Assembly (NCBI GenBank): GCA_025200525.1 | Contig: CM045763.1 | Location: 151,906,246-151,970,245 of the forward strand | Length of the DNA: 64,000 nt | From: Camellia lanceoleosa | Taxonomy: Eukaryota > Streptophyta > Magnoliopsida > Ericales > Theaceae | Direction of reading: 5' to 3' | Shown here: positions 44,632 to 57,445 of the stretch, piece by piece | Position numbering within the stretch: the stretch's first letter is position 1 | Layout: the number at the start of each line of letters is the position of its first letter | Position numbers and translations under genes: made by a program | The notes under the pieces: model-generated | Told to the model about the DNA's origin: nothing | The model's database searches: none | The model's input: the letters and a program-made list of their open reading frames with translations, nothing else

Positions 44632-45140
44632 ATGAACATGAATGGACCAAAGGTCGTTTTGTTAAATATGAATGGACCAAAGGTTGTTTTGTTAAATATG
44701 AATAGACCAAAGGTCGTTTTGTTAAACATGAATGGACCAAAGGTCGTTTTGTTAAACATGAATGGACCAAAGGTTGTTTTGATAAACATGAATGGGCCGA
44801 AGGCCATTTGACACGAAAGTGTATATGGGCCGAAGGCCGTTTGACACGAAAGTGTATATGGGCCGAAGGCCGTTTGATATAAATGTGGGCCGAAGGCCGA
44901 TTGATAAATGATTGGGCCAAAGGCCGATTGATAAATGATTGGGCCAAAGGCCGATTGACAAATGATTGGGCCAAAGGCCGATTGATAAATGATTGGGCCG
45001 AAGGCCGATTGATAAATGATTGGGCCGAAGGCCGATTGATGAATGATTGGGCCGAAGGCCGATTGACATGAATGAGTGGGCCAGAGGCCGTTTTGACACG
45101 AATAATAGTCTGAAATGAATGATAGTCCAACATGAATGAA
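44632..45140. repeat. Minisatellite with 30-, 33- and 27-base units
   Basis: About six 30-base units (ATGGACCAAAGGTCGTTTTG core) are followed by about three 33-base units (GGGCCGAAGGCCGTTTGACA core) and about seven 27-base units (GGGCCGAAGGCCGATTGATA core). All unit lengths are multiples of three, so long frames exist on both strands, but they are repeat artefacts. Confidence 0.9.
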
Positions 45141-46879
45141 TTGGGCCCGAGGCCGTACGTTGCGTTTGGAACCTCAATTACTTAACTTACATATGTCTAT
45201 GTATGTATGTATTAGTTAGAAATGCAAATTGGGCCCAAGGCCGTTTGATGTATGTTGTTCCAATGTATGTTCTTTATTTGGTATTATTCACTGGGCTTTC
45301 GCTCACGCTCATTCATGTATTTGTAGGTGAGCCCAGAGAAGTCCAAACCCAGCCTCAGTGAAGTCAGTGTGGAACAACAAAGATTTTTTGGGAAATCAGC
45401 CCTTGTGTCTCACACACGAGACTCGCCTTCGCCTTTGTCGTTTGTTTCTATTCTGTTATGTTGGCGAAGTTTGAGTACGTCTGTGTATAGTTTTGCTTGG
45501 TTGACTCAGTTTTGAATGATCCTGTCTGTACAGAAATTTATGTTGCTATGCTTTCTGTTGTGGGTTATTAACATATGTATGTCTGGAATGTTTTGATGTG
45601 CATATAAGCACGGCTCTATGGATAAAGTTTTTAATTTGCTTCCGTTTGGCCCCTTTTTCTCTGATGAGTTTTGTCTTATTTGGTTTGAGGCCATAGGTAA
45701 TCTCATGATTACTGGCCGGTTATGGCCTTAACCCATAGGGGCGGGTTCGGGTCGTGACAGAAAGACCCTAAGCTCACACTTTATCGAGCGCAAACCAGAA
45801 GGGAGAGGAACCTATCTTAAGGCACAACAGTTTACCGGCCACACCCAAAGAGAAAAAGACCCCAATTTCACACTTTACCGGGCACAAACTGGAAGGGAGA
45901 GAAACCTTTAGCAAGGCGCCATGTTTTACCAGCTTTACTAGCTTAACCGAAGAAAAGTGAACCTCCCAAACAATATCCAAGCAATAGCACAACATGCTAA
46001 ATTACATAAATACCGTACAAGTGTATACACATAATTTATTTAACAATAACAATGTCACCCTCCATCGGTGACCAAGGACAAAATCTCTAAACAGATAAAT
46101 ATATGAATCTCATGAATTAGATTCGTAATTTCAAAACATCAACATTACAGACAACCACATTCCCATTTCATTTCATAAAAGAGTTAAACTCATCGTTTTA
46201 TGTTCAAAAACCAAACGGGTTATTCCAAACCTTCAACATTTTCAAACCATAACTACACCTCTTTTCCTTTAACAAAAATCCCATTTTAGTATACACAACT
46301 ACTAATCAGCTCAACATAACATTAATCAAAACAATCACAAGATCCAATTAAATCTCATTTTTAGTAACTAGGCCACTAATTCAATTCCTTAACACATAAC
46401 TCGGTTATTACATAAGTTACTCCCTTCGGATTAATAATTAATTAAGCCCATAATAATAAATTAGGGTTTTTCCCCATTCTCAACATAAATATGCGTAACT
46501 ACCTCCCAATTAACCAAAACGCCTACAAATCATCCAATTCCAACTCTTAAAACTCAAACCCTAAAACCCTTTTTTACATGATTTCAAAAATCCATGACAC
46601 CTATGATTTTAATGCAATAAAACCCACCATATTTCTATCTATAGATGAGGTATTGAGGTGGAACAAAGAAATCCTTACGTTTCGAATCGAAGAGGAGAAA
46701 AGCCAAAAACTAGCGGCGACGAAAATACGATCTGCTCAGATTAAATGAAAGCCCTTGCTAAACTTTACATTTTGATATAAGGAACTAAGGTTCAAAGATA
46801 CTTAGAAATAGATGAAATTAAGGGTTAAAGAGTTTGGAAGCTCAAAAAGTGACTTACAAAGATCTAATCCCAAACAGAC

Positions 46880-47042
46880 CACTCGAGCGATGAAACTTGC
46901 GCCCGAGCATCAGAGACGCAAGATCGCTCGAGTGATGAAATATTCACTCGAGTGTAAAATGCACACTCCCAGAAGTTTAGACCTACAAAAGTATTGGATG
47001 ACCTGCAAGACCGCTCGAGTGAACAACCCATCGCTCAAGCGA
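46880..47042. repeat. CTCGAGCG-type repeat block
   Basis: About seven degenerate copies, including GATCGCTCGAGTGATG and CCGCTCGAGTGAAC. Confidence 0.75.
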
Positions 47043-47055
47043 TAAAGAGGAAAAA

Positions 47056-48117
47056 AAATTCCAAAACACTACACTAATGAGATTCACAAGAGTTGACGAT
47101 AAGTGTTTGAAATTTACTGATGTAGTTTGAATTTGGCATCTTTTTAGGAAGTCTTGTTGGATATGTTGAAATGAATTGACGCCAAACTCTATGGTCATTC
47201 TTAACTATAGGTAGAAATTTCGAAGGTAGGAGCCGTAGGTGAGCCTTTTGAGTTGGCTTTGGTGTATTTTGACTATGTGATTTGGGTGCTTGAAATAGAG
47301 ATCAACCTGAGTCCTTATTCCTTGCAATAATGATTATTTTGTATTACAAAATTTTTGTAGTAATCACAAAATTTGCGTAGTGACTCTCATCTCACTATGA
47401 GTATCATTGAAATATGCATCATTAATATACAAGATTAGTACTGTGGCTAAGTTTGGTGTAGAATATTCAATTTAAAGTAATTAGCATTGTCATTGTCATT
47501 TATGGTTGTTTTAGGGAATGGTCTTAAATTTCGTGAAGGTTATAATTATGCATGTGTTTATAAATGAATTGGGTATGAGTTGTGACCAGGCAAATAGTGT
47601 GATTAGATATGAAAATTCATCCTACATGACTGCTCAAGCGGTGAAAAGACCATTCGAGCAGAGATAAGGTATTTCCAGTAGTTTGCTTTGTAGGTCAAGG
47701 AATCACTCGAGTGATCAAGTGGTCGCTTGAGCGAAGAAGAGGGGGTCCCCAGTATCTCGTTTTGCAAGCAGAGATATTGAGAGATTTCATTCACTGCTCG
47801 AGCGGTGAAAAAACCGCTTGAGCGATCTACGCAATATTAACCACTTAAAAGTGACTTTTTAAATCATTTTTTTTTCACCTTTTCTTTTCTCTCTTCTTTT
47901 CTCTCTCTGTAGCTTCAAAAATCTTAGCCATATCTCCCCAGAAATCTTCCATTTTACTTAGATTCACAACCCCATTGCTTGCAAAAGTTGGAGTTTAGAT
48001 AAGGATAAAGCTTTCTACCGATTGGATTGGAGAGTTCTTTAATAATCTAGCTTTTTGGTCTTGAATCTTGAGGTATGATTACTTTTACCTTGTCTCTCTT
48101 TGATTTGAAGATGTTCA
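47056..48117 (+). mobile_element. LTR-like fragment, plus orientation, with CTCGAGCG block
   Basis: The block at 47625-47830 aligns with 34490-34690 in order and orientation (TGGTCGCTTGAGCGAA, GGTCCCCAGTATCTC-type segments). It abuts a minus-oriented LTR at 48118, so opposed LTRs are stacked here. No coding. Confidence 0.5.
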
Positions 48118-50999
48118 TGTAACGCCCCATATTTTATTACTCGGATAACCTTACTAATAGTCATTAATTAAGTCCATTTACAAATAACATTTCATCCTTG
48201 AATGAAATGATGAATAATTTCCCTCTCGTTATACAACAATGACATTTACATACAAATAAAAGAAATACCCTGTGACTTACAATAAAAGAGAGGACACTAC
48301 TCTTTACAAAAAAATAGCACTCAGCCAAACAACAAATGAAGTAGTACAATCCATCCCTACATTATACTTATGAAATGGTAAAAACCATTGTTTGATCTTC
48401 AAATCCGAAAAGCATTCTCTGTACACATGTACAGGCAGGGGATAAGCAACCACTAGCTCACCAAGCAATCTCATATTAAAACATTAAAAGATATGTGGGT
48501 ACCAAAATACTCACACATATACGTGAAATCATATCATGTCAAAACCGTATGATTTTAATACATAATCTCTTAAATCCAATTTATTTAATTAACTACAACA
48601 AGTTAACTAAAATAAATACACATGTTTCAATAGTAACAAGACATCCTTTTCAATTCATTCAATTATCTTATTATCAATTGAATCAAATAATTAAACAATT
48701 CATCAAATTCATTTTATACGGTCTTATGAGATGAATGCATATGCCATGTCATGCTCAAAATATCTTTCTCATCTTTTGAAAATCTTACGTACAATGCCAT
48801 TATGAAAACACATTAATCCTACAATTTCAATAAAATTTCAAGATGGTAAATACGACTCAGGTAATTCCTAGGCTAGTGTCTGCAAGTAGACTATATAAGT
48901 ACTACCAATTTGTCATTTTTACCAGTATTAACTTGAAGGCTCGACACCTGCAATTTGTCATTTTTACCAGTATTAACTGAAAGGCTCGACACCAATCATC
49001 TACACCACCTTTCAAGACTTACCACCGTATTTACCCCAAAATCATTTTATGAAAACTTGTTTCCCAACATTTCTTTCTCAATGCAAAATTTTCAAATCAA
49101 ATTTCAAAGCTCATCATTATCAAATGAATTGATATGCCAATGCAATGATTAATGATACAATGCAATATTTCTTCCACTCTCAGTACTTCCACACAATATT
49201 CCCATTGTGATCAAAATTCTCAATTCTCATTTCTCATTTCATTATAATTTCTCAAGATGAACATAAATACTTTTATTCCAATTCATCCATGGGACAACAA
49301 AATTCCCACACTTAGAGTAATCTTAACCATTTAGTTACTTCAAGACTATATCAACATTTTGAACAACAATTTCCAAAACTTCAACAATTCTCATATTCCA
49401 TGAAAACCATCATTTATATATAAACAAATAAACAATTTTTCAAACATCATTTATTTTGGCACACAAAATAAATATAATATCTTCAAAGATTGTCAACATC
49501 TTTTTTAAAAACTCTCAATTTCTAGATTTTCTCACCATACCCACTCATCTTCATTTATTGAAATAAAGTCATCAAAAACATCTCTCATCTTCTTGAATCA
49601 ACAATCAATTTTCAAAACAAATCAAAGAATGATTTCGAAAATTATCTAGATCTTGCAAAAATATATGTATAACTCAAAGGAAATCCCTACTTATTAAATA
49701 TTATCATTTTCATCCTACTATGTCAAAAGTTATGGTATAATCTTAATAACACACTTTTAACCATAACGGATATAACCTTTTAACCAAAACTAATTTAATT
49801 CACTAAATTAGTAAGTTTATTATATTCAAAAAATTTCAAATTTATAATACCAAACCTAACTTCACATGCCTCATCCCTCAAACATAACTATATTTCAACA
49901 TAATCATTTTTCATGCCTAGCTATTTAAAAAAGTAATATTTTTACCAAATTCTCTACCAATAACAATTTCACAACTTTTTCTAAAATTACTTAACCAACA
50001 TGATATTTACATCAAAAGTTATGAAATATGCCCAATAGTAACATTTTCAAGGTTTTGAGTTTGAAAGTCCACATTTCACATTTTTATTTTCATAAAAATA
50101 AACACAACTTAATCATCAACATATCATCTTTTATAAAATATCATGAATATAACACTTTTAGAATTTTTAATCCCAAAGCAACTCTATAATTCCTATTTAA
50201 GTATTTACTTCATATTCCTCAACATTAATTTATTTTTCTCAAAAATAAATTCCAAATCAAAAATAAATAAAAAAAATTCAGCTTTATTTGTCTCAAAATA
50301 AATCATCTAATCATAATATGATGTAGAGACAATCAATACAACTATTAAATTTTATTTTCAGATTTCTTTGCAAAATTATCAACACAAAATATTTTTTTCC
50401 AAATCAATATCAAAATACCAACATTCTTAACATTTCAACATAATTTTCCTTCCAAAAATTACCAAACAAAAATCTGAATATATATATATATATATATATT
50501 CAATACCTCTTATAATGATATATTTTCTCAAAATAACCCTAACATAGCTTTAATGTAAAAATATGAAAAAAGTCCTTACCTCAAATAATGAACCAAACAA
50601 TGAACTGTCTTTATACTTCGCAAGTGACGAACATAGCTTTAATGTTAACAAATGACGAACTTCGCACACCGAAAACACAGCTTTGAGCTTCCGTAGAGAT
50701 ATATTGAACCAAACAATGAACTGTCTCTATACTTCTTGGAGACCAAGGATACAAAGCAGTATCAGGACCACAACCAAGGATACAAAGCAGTATCAGGACC
50801 ACAAGAGAGGCCACAGGACACTTGCCGGCCACAATAGGAGACCGCCGGCCACTTGCCGTCCACTGATGATCATTGCTGACCACTCGTGGCAGATTTAGGG
50901 AAAATTTGTCATTTTGCCTCGAGTCTTTAAATATAGGGCATGTCACTTCATTTCCACACAACCCCACCTCTAAAATTCTTCTCTCTCTCTCTAAGTGCT
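48118..50999 (-). mobile_element. Family A LTR, minus orientation
   Basis: Starts TGTAACGCCCC at 48118. AT-rich through 50500, with a duplicated CAATTTGTCATTTTTACCAG at about 48906 and 48950. A GCCGGCCAC/GACCACAA-rich patch lies at about 50750-50880. No coding. Confidence 0.55.
50479..50500. repeat. (AT)n microsatellite
   Basis: Perfect AT run. Confidence 0.9.
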
Positions 51000-53371
51000 T
51001 GTCACGACCCAAACCCGGCCCTATGGGTTTAGCTAATGTGAATCGCGATGTCCGAGATTCGAAGGCCTCTTGACGATGTCTGATTAAGCAGTCTGAGAAC
51101 TGGCGGAAATATCTGATAAATAACTAGTATCCATTGAGCTGTGTAAATCTGTATGCCAAAAACATTTTCCATGCATTCAAACAGTTTAGAAACGGTCTGA
51201 TCTATACAATCATTCTGATCGGTCGATCTGAGGATCAAATCCCTAGACAATAGTACGGTAAAACAGTAGACAGTCTATACAAAAGTACACAACAGTAAGG
51301 AGACCGATGGGGACACAAAAACACCCCAAGCCAAAGCATGGCAACTCGGAACCTCGCAGTGAGGCACATAGGCTGGCTTGACAAAACTGGGGACCGATCC
51401 CGCTCCTAGCTCCGGTCTGGCTGCTGAGAACCTACATATATATATAAACAGTGAGCTAAAGCCCAGTGAATAACATAAAGCGTAAAGAGGTTATGAATGA
51501 ATGTCCTTACAGAAATAAAATCAGTTCATTAAACAGTATTTCAGTCTTTCAGTATTTCAGTCAATCAGTCATATGTGGTACACCCATTAGCCTATAATGA
51601 TAGGTCCAAAGGATGGGTCTTAATAGACCCAACTGATAATGATAGCTATCGGTCGATAAGATATGGTTCCACAAGGGAACCGACAGATAACGATATCAAT
51701 GCTAAGGATGCCTGTCTGATTCAGAATACAGGACATACATTCATTCAGTAAACAATATCAGTTCAATAAACAGTTCAGTTCAGTATTCAAAAGATAAACA
51801 TTTTGAACATATCTTTACACAATTGTTACTCACAGAGATTGGGCTAATAGCAGCTAGAGCGCGTCCCCGAGAGCCAACCCTAAACAGTTAACAAATAGAA
51901 CACACACTAAGTTTCACAGTCGGAAGGATGTTAATTAAACCCCTAAATTTCCTCGGTGTGGTTCTATGTCTAAATCCTCATTAAGATGCCTTAAACTAGG
52001 CCTAAGAATGCCTAGGATGGAATGAGGATGCAAAGATGCGCATAGAAACGGTTTCAGAATTTTCAAAGAAATAGAGCCTCCGCTCGAGCGCAGGTTTCCA
52101 CGCTCGAGCGGACAAGCAAACAAAGGTACCCGCTCGAGCGTACATTCCACCGCTCGAGTGGACTGATGAATGGTGCAAGATGCTGGATGCGCGATTTCTC
52201 CGCTCGATCGTGAAACACTCCGCTCGAGCGTACTGTAAAACAAGTCGAAGAAAATGCTGGGAGCATGAATTTCCCGCTCGAGCGGCACTTCCCCCGCTCG
52301 AGCGGAAGACAAAAATCTGGAAAAATGCAGGTTGTGTTCCAAGTTCAAAACTCAACTTTGATGCTCCCAACTCGATCCTCTTGGGCCCATTTTCTGGAAA
52401 AACTCTTTCAAACACATAGAATAACACGTTTTAAAGCTCAATTTAAGAAATCAAGGCCCAAGGGTGTTTAAATTCAAACTCAATTTAAAACCAATTTCAT
52501 GAATATCATGCAAACATGACATGCATGCACTTTAAACAATTTCAAGCTTCTAAACTAGCTCGAATGAGCTCCAATCTTTCAAAGCAAAGTAAAAGCATGG
52601 ACTATAATACAAATATGAGCTTGCATGTACAATTCAACATGAAATCAACTCCAAAATACACCAAAATGGCCATGTATGCATGAATTCTAGCATGAATCAA
52701 CCTATTTGCACTCAAACATGGCTTAATTCTACAATTGAGCATGAATCATGCAAGAATGAAGTTCAAAGACAACAAGAAGAAGATGAATTCACTCACCTAA
52801 GTCTCAATTACAAGTCTAGAAGCTCAATTTAGCAACCTATGCCTCAAATCTTCAAGTTCTTCTAGCAAATCACCAAGAACAAGTCCCTCTCTCTCTACCT
52901 CTCTTCTTGGGTCGGTTGGGTACAAGAAAATGGCTGAGGAAATAAGTTGGTTCAAGTGTAATTCAAGTCCTTAATGGTGTAGGATAGTGGCCCACTCAAT
53001 GGCAAAGTCGTAATTGCGGTAAACTCTTTAATTGACTTAATTTAATCTAATTTAATCATTCCTAATAAATTTTCAGGTAAATATACCATAAAATCAGAAA
53101 TATTCTACTGAGTCCAAAACACTAAACGGTTTTTAATTCGGCCGCCGATAAGGCCTCCAATTAACAGTTTAAACACATGAATTCAAACAGATATTCAATC
53201 AATCAAACAGATGCAATATGCAATTCAATAGATGAACTTATTCAATTTCAGTTTCGATTTCAATCAGTCCATTCAGTACTTAGGTTAACCCAATTATCAG
53301 TCATTATCGATTCGGTTTAACGATGTCGATCGTAATTGATGGTTTATCGATGTCGATGCGAGGTTGTTACA
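51000..53371 (-). mobile_element. Family B LTR, minus orientation
   Basis: Starts TGTCACGACCC at 51000 and ends GTTGTTACA at 53371 (2372 bases). Related to 43062-45759 inverted. It contains a CTCGAGCG block at 52080-52305 but not the expanded minisatellite. Flanking bases do not form a clean target duplication. Confidence 0.75.
52080..52305. repeat. CTCGAGCG-rich block
   Basis: At least eight copies of CCGCTCGAGCG or variants spaced 15-30 bases. Confidence 0.85.
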
Positions 53372-53657
53372 AGGTTCTTCTCTCTAGATCTGCGTTTTTT
53401 ACTCGTTTTCCAATGCCTCACGCGAAGTTTATTCGCTAAACCCTCTTTGTTTACTTCGTTTTGAACTGATTAAAATTTGATTTCGGTGCTTTTTCTTGGT
53501 GTTTCACCTTTTGAGGCTTATTCTCCTCGAGTTTCTCTTGGGTTTCGTACCTTTTTTTCGGTGTTGACTTTTTCCTCCACTTTCTCTCTCCTAGGGTTGA
53601 CTTTTTCTAAGTTTGCCATTTTTTCATTTTTTGACCGCTTTCTCATCTTCCTTCCAG
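53372..53657 (+). other. Leader-like stretch before the PMD pseudogene
   Basis: Pyrimidine-rich sequence, ending in a polypyrimidine tract and CAG just before the ATG at 53658. Could be a 5' untranslated exon with an intron. Confidence 0.4.
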
Positions 53658-56569
53658 ATGGCGGACGACATACCTCATAACGGAGCTCCCTTGGAGGTCC
53701 CACCCCAGTTGTCTCCAGAGATGGAGGCGGAGCCTGAGCCGGAGCTATTACCACTAGGGATTCGACCCTTCGATCTGACAACATACCGTCCTCAGACATA
53801 TGTGCTACCACCTGGGGATATCAGGCACTTCAGAGAGTTCGCGCAACGTGCGCCAGAGGATCTTTTGCTACAAGAACCAGGCTTCCACTTTTCGTACGGC
53901 GCCATAGAGGTATACACTGTATTCTTATGTTTTCTTCACTATACATTGCATTTCTTGTTTTCACTATGTTCCTTACTTCAACTGTAATGCTTACACTGCA
54001 TCTCTTGCCTCTTACTGCATTTCTTGCCTTGATCACACTCTTGCACTGTATTTCTTACACTGTCTTTTCATCTGTTTGTTATCATATCATTGTATATCAT
54101 TGTTCTGATCGTACTATTAGGGGCTATGAAGCCACATCCACGAGAGACTAGTATATGGAGCTCCCTGCTGATGTGCGTCACATCATCAATGGGGCCAGTT
54201 TTGGCATATTTTGCATGGGGCTATCACGCCATATCGCGAGTCGCTCGCTTCTTGGTGCATTAGTGGAGTGGTGGTGGGATTCCACCAACTCCTTCCACTT
54301 CTCTAGTATTGGAGAGATGATGATGACTCCCTATGACTTTGCCATGCTCACGGGCATAGAAGTAGAGGGTCATCGGATCCCTTACGATATGGACATAGGC
54401 GAGTGGAGGTCGCCTGGCTACACCTGCTAGTAGCACGCCTACCTCTCTTTCGACCAGGGATGGTACGATATAGCTAGTTTGCCCAGCGCTTCAGAGGGAA
54501 AGAGCCAGAGACCTTAGAGGAGATCGAGCACTACGCCCAAGGCTTCTTGATATTCCTGTTTGGCACCACCTTGTTTGCAAACAGGTGGAACACTGTAGGG
54601 TTATATCTCCTAAGCGCTTTGGTGGACTTATCTCAGGCCTGGCTCTATGATTGGAGTGGTGCTGGCCTAGACACATTGTATGGCTATATGAGCTCGACAT
54701 CCCACAGAAGGGGAGACAGAGTCGGAGGCTATTGGCGAGCCTAGGAGGTACGCTTTGCATTTCTGGTTTACATTTTCTGCCCGCCATTTCTGTGCTTTCT
54801 GCTTTGCACTTTCTATACACTACATACTGTACTACAGATTCTGCTTTCTGCATTGCACATTCCGCATCTTCTGTATCTGTACTTTCTATATACTGTACTG
54901 CACATTCTGCTTTTTGCATTCTGTATTTGTACTTTCTGTACACTGTATACTCACTGTTATCTTTTCCTTGCAATTATGGGTATACGCATATTTCCCGACC
55001 CTTGCCCTAGAGCTAGAGGTGGAGATGCCCCATGTTGTACCATACCTTCACCGGTATGACGGCAAATGCCTGCGGAGGACCCGGGAGACCTTCGCATTCT
55101 TCTGTCAATACTTCGACACAGTAGCTGCCAGGGAGGTAACCCAAAATTCACAATTATTTTTGCTTTATCAACAACTGATGATGACTAACCATCTGTATAA
55201 CCCCTATTTACAGATCGCTTGGCAGCCTTGGGTGTTGATGTCGTGAGGTTAGAAACCAAGATATCTGCGTGCGGGCATCCGTTTCGACTTCGCTAGAGGG
55301 CCCGGTTCTTAGAGCTTGGTTTCTAGGCAAGCAATTCATGCACCAGACCTTGGGTTTGCCTGAGCCGGTAGTTCCTATGTCGCCTCCAGCATCTATGAGG
55401 GCCATAGAGAGTCTCTCCTCCCAAGAGATGATTCAGTTCACCGGGGACCTGGACACCGACTACTTCCTCAGGGAGGGGGATTATGCGATATTCATCCAGA
55501 CACACTTTATGCCTCCCTTGACGGGTTCTCGTGCAGACAAAGCAGCAAGTGCCCCTTTGGCAGGTAGGACTCCAGTGACAAAGGCCAGGACTAGAGGGGT
55601 TCCTCCCACTGGACAGGCTACTGGTTGGCCAGAGATTCTGACCATGCTAACACGCTGGAGGCCGGCCGAGACGTCCTATTAGATTCTGATAGAGCCAGCA
55701 AAGGCTGCACATAGATACATTAGAGCTCACGACGCACCTCTTGTATGTGCCACATCTTTTCCAGTTTTTCATTTTATTTCTGATATTCGTTCTTTCTGGA
55801 TATTGATCATTCCCAATGCATTCGCAAGCACCCCCGGGGTACACTGAGGGATTGCTCAAGCTAGTAGCGCCATTTGAGAGCATGATACTGAGAAGGAAGG
55901 CACTACTTAGTCTTCATGGCATCCAAGTATTTTCCCTATTCTCTGCCCGCAATTCAGTATTTTCCACACTATTGTACACACCATTCTCACTGAAGCATTG
56001 ATATTCATATTACGGTATACATTCTGCCCCTTGTTTGAGCACACTGACGTGTTGCACCGACATACTGTATTGTACTTGCACTGTATCTGGCTCATTGCAT
56101 TCTCCCACTTTCATCATATTGTATCTACAACCATACTTCATATCTGATGCGTCAATATTATATATTTTTTTTAGGTTCCAGCCTTACCGAGAGCACCAGT
56201 GGTAGCAGCTGTGCCTACACCATCACCATCTCCTCGAGCAACAGAGAGGAGTGAGAGACAGGCCCCAGCACGTAGCCTAGAGGAGCGTTGTGGTTGAGGC
56301 CGAAGGAGCCTTTTGGAGCCAGTGTTGAATGATGACGATGTTGAGACGAGTGGCTCTGAGGAGCAGTGAGTCTGCAGTCTGAGTCCTCCGAGAGTGGGGA
56401 TGATAGTGGCTCTAGATCTGAGAGTAGAGGCGATGTTGAGTCGGGCTTGGAAGTGGAGAGTGGTGATTATTCCAGTTCCGGCTCGGCATTAGAGCCAGAT
56501 AATGGTGCTGATGGAGACAGCTTTGAGTCCCCGCCTAGGAAGAGGATGAAAAGGGCTTCTCGAGCCTGA
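53658..56569 (+). pseudogene. Plant mobile domain (MAIN/MAIL-like) multi-exon pseudogene
   Basis: Exon pieces: 53658-53909 (84 codons), about 54121-54747, about 54974-55135, about 55214-55680, and later pieces near 55816 and 56177-56569. The second holds FHFSSIGEMMMTPYDFAMLTG and AQGFLIFLFGTTLFANRW, the core of the plant mobile domain (PMD, aminotransferase-like) found in MAIN-type proteins and in transposons. The end is acidic with a basic cluster RKRMKR, a possible nuclear signal. Stops at 54148 and 54428-54433, an acceptor that reads CAA instead of CAG before 54974, and frameshifts show it is dead. Probably transposon-borne. Confidence 0.7.
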
Positions 56570-57445
56570 GATGGCTGGCGCTGATTTTCTTGTATTTTTT
56601 TTCTTAGCTTCTTTTTGTTAATAGCATTAGCATATGTATAGCTTCAGACAGGTTTTATTTTCTTTAAAAACTTGTACTGCGTTTTTGTAAAAACAACCAT
56701 GATTGGAATGTAAACCAGTTTTTATGAAAAAGTATTGTGTTTTGCATCATGTGCACTACATTGCATGAAAATGAGATTGAATTTGATAATGAAAGCTGAA
56801 CTCTTATATTGGCACAACATTTTTAATCGGGTAATGAACCAACCAATAATTGAAAATAAAAGAAAGCAATATACAAACTCGATAAACAACACAACAACAA
56901 CTCGATAAGAAAAACAACGACAACTCGATAAACAAAACAACATACAACTCGATAAGCAAAACTATGCCATAACAAATGACATACAAAAATAGCAAACTTG
57001 CTAAAACTGAAAAGACTCAAAACAAACAGACTAAAAGTACAACAAAACACATGCCTCCAGCACTGTTCAGCACAAAGGTGGACAACAGGTCAAAGTGAGA
57101 GACTGTCGGCCACATAAAAAGGTTTCCGGCCACATGCCAACCATGATAAAGGGCTTGCTGGCCATCAATGCCTTTTGCCAGCCATTAATAGTGGCCTGCC
57201 AGCCATAAAAGTAGCCTGCCGGCCACAAAAGTGGCTTGTTGGCCATCAATGTGCAAAACCTCTAGATTGTTAACAACTGGCTTCCACTCACTGCCTTATT
57301 TTCTACAAATGGTTGAGCCTCGTAGTTTCTTCATTTTAGCTACAAATTCTTCACAAATGGAGTCGTTTTTCGCCAAAAAACTCTCGAATTAGATTGTGAC
57401 TTTGGATGGCTCGGAAAAGATAAATTTTCGGGGTTTCGGCTTAAA
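56570..57445. other. Non-coding stretch with GGCC-rich patch
   Basis: Includes a tract rich in AACTCGATAA repeats (56870-56960) and a GCCGGCCAC/GGCCATCAATG patch (57090-57250) similar to that at about 50810-50870. No gene seen. Confidence 0.45.

Larger units (their letters stand above)
43062..45759 (+). mobile_element. Solo LTR, family B, 2.7 kb, with target duplication
   Basis: Bounded by GAAAG at 43057-43061 and GAAAG at 45760-45764. The right end is GGGTCGTGACA; the left end is TATGATACCCC (probably a mutated TG start). A related LTR lies inverted at 51000-53371 and shares GAGGCCTTATCGGCC. It contains a CTCGAGCG block and an expanded minisatellite. No internal coding region, so it probably arose by LTR-LTR recombination. 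Confidence 0.85.
42236..47055 (-). mobile_element. Family A LTR, minus orientation, split by a solo LTR
   Basis: The left end reads CGTAACTCCCC at about 42243, a decayed TGTAACGCCCC. The segments 42236-43056 and 45765-47055 resemble 48118-50999 in order (CATTCAGCCAACAAGTGAAG-like block, TTTACCGGCC blocks). It ends with a CTCGAGCG block at 46880-47042. It is interrupted by the solo LTR 43062-45759. No coding. Confidence 0.55.

Noticed and set aside
44609..45177. Long repetitive frames on both strands (for example 174 codons on the minus strand)
   Set aside because: They come from minisatellite units whose lengths are multiples of three. No start context or domain, and they occur in several frames at once.
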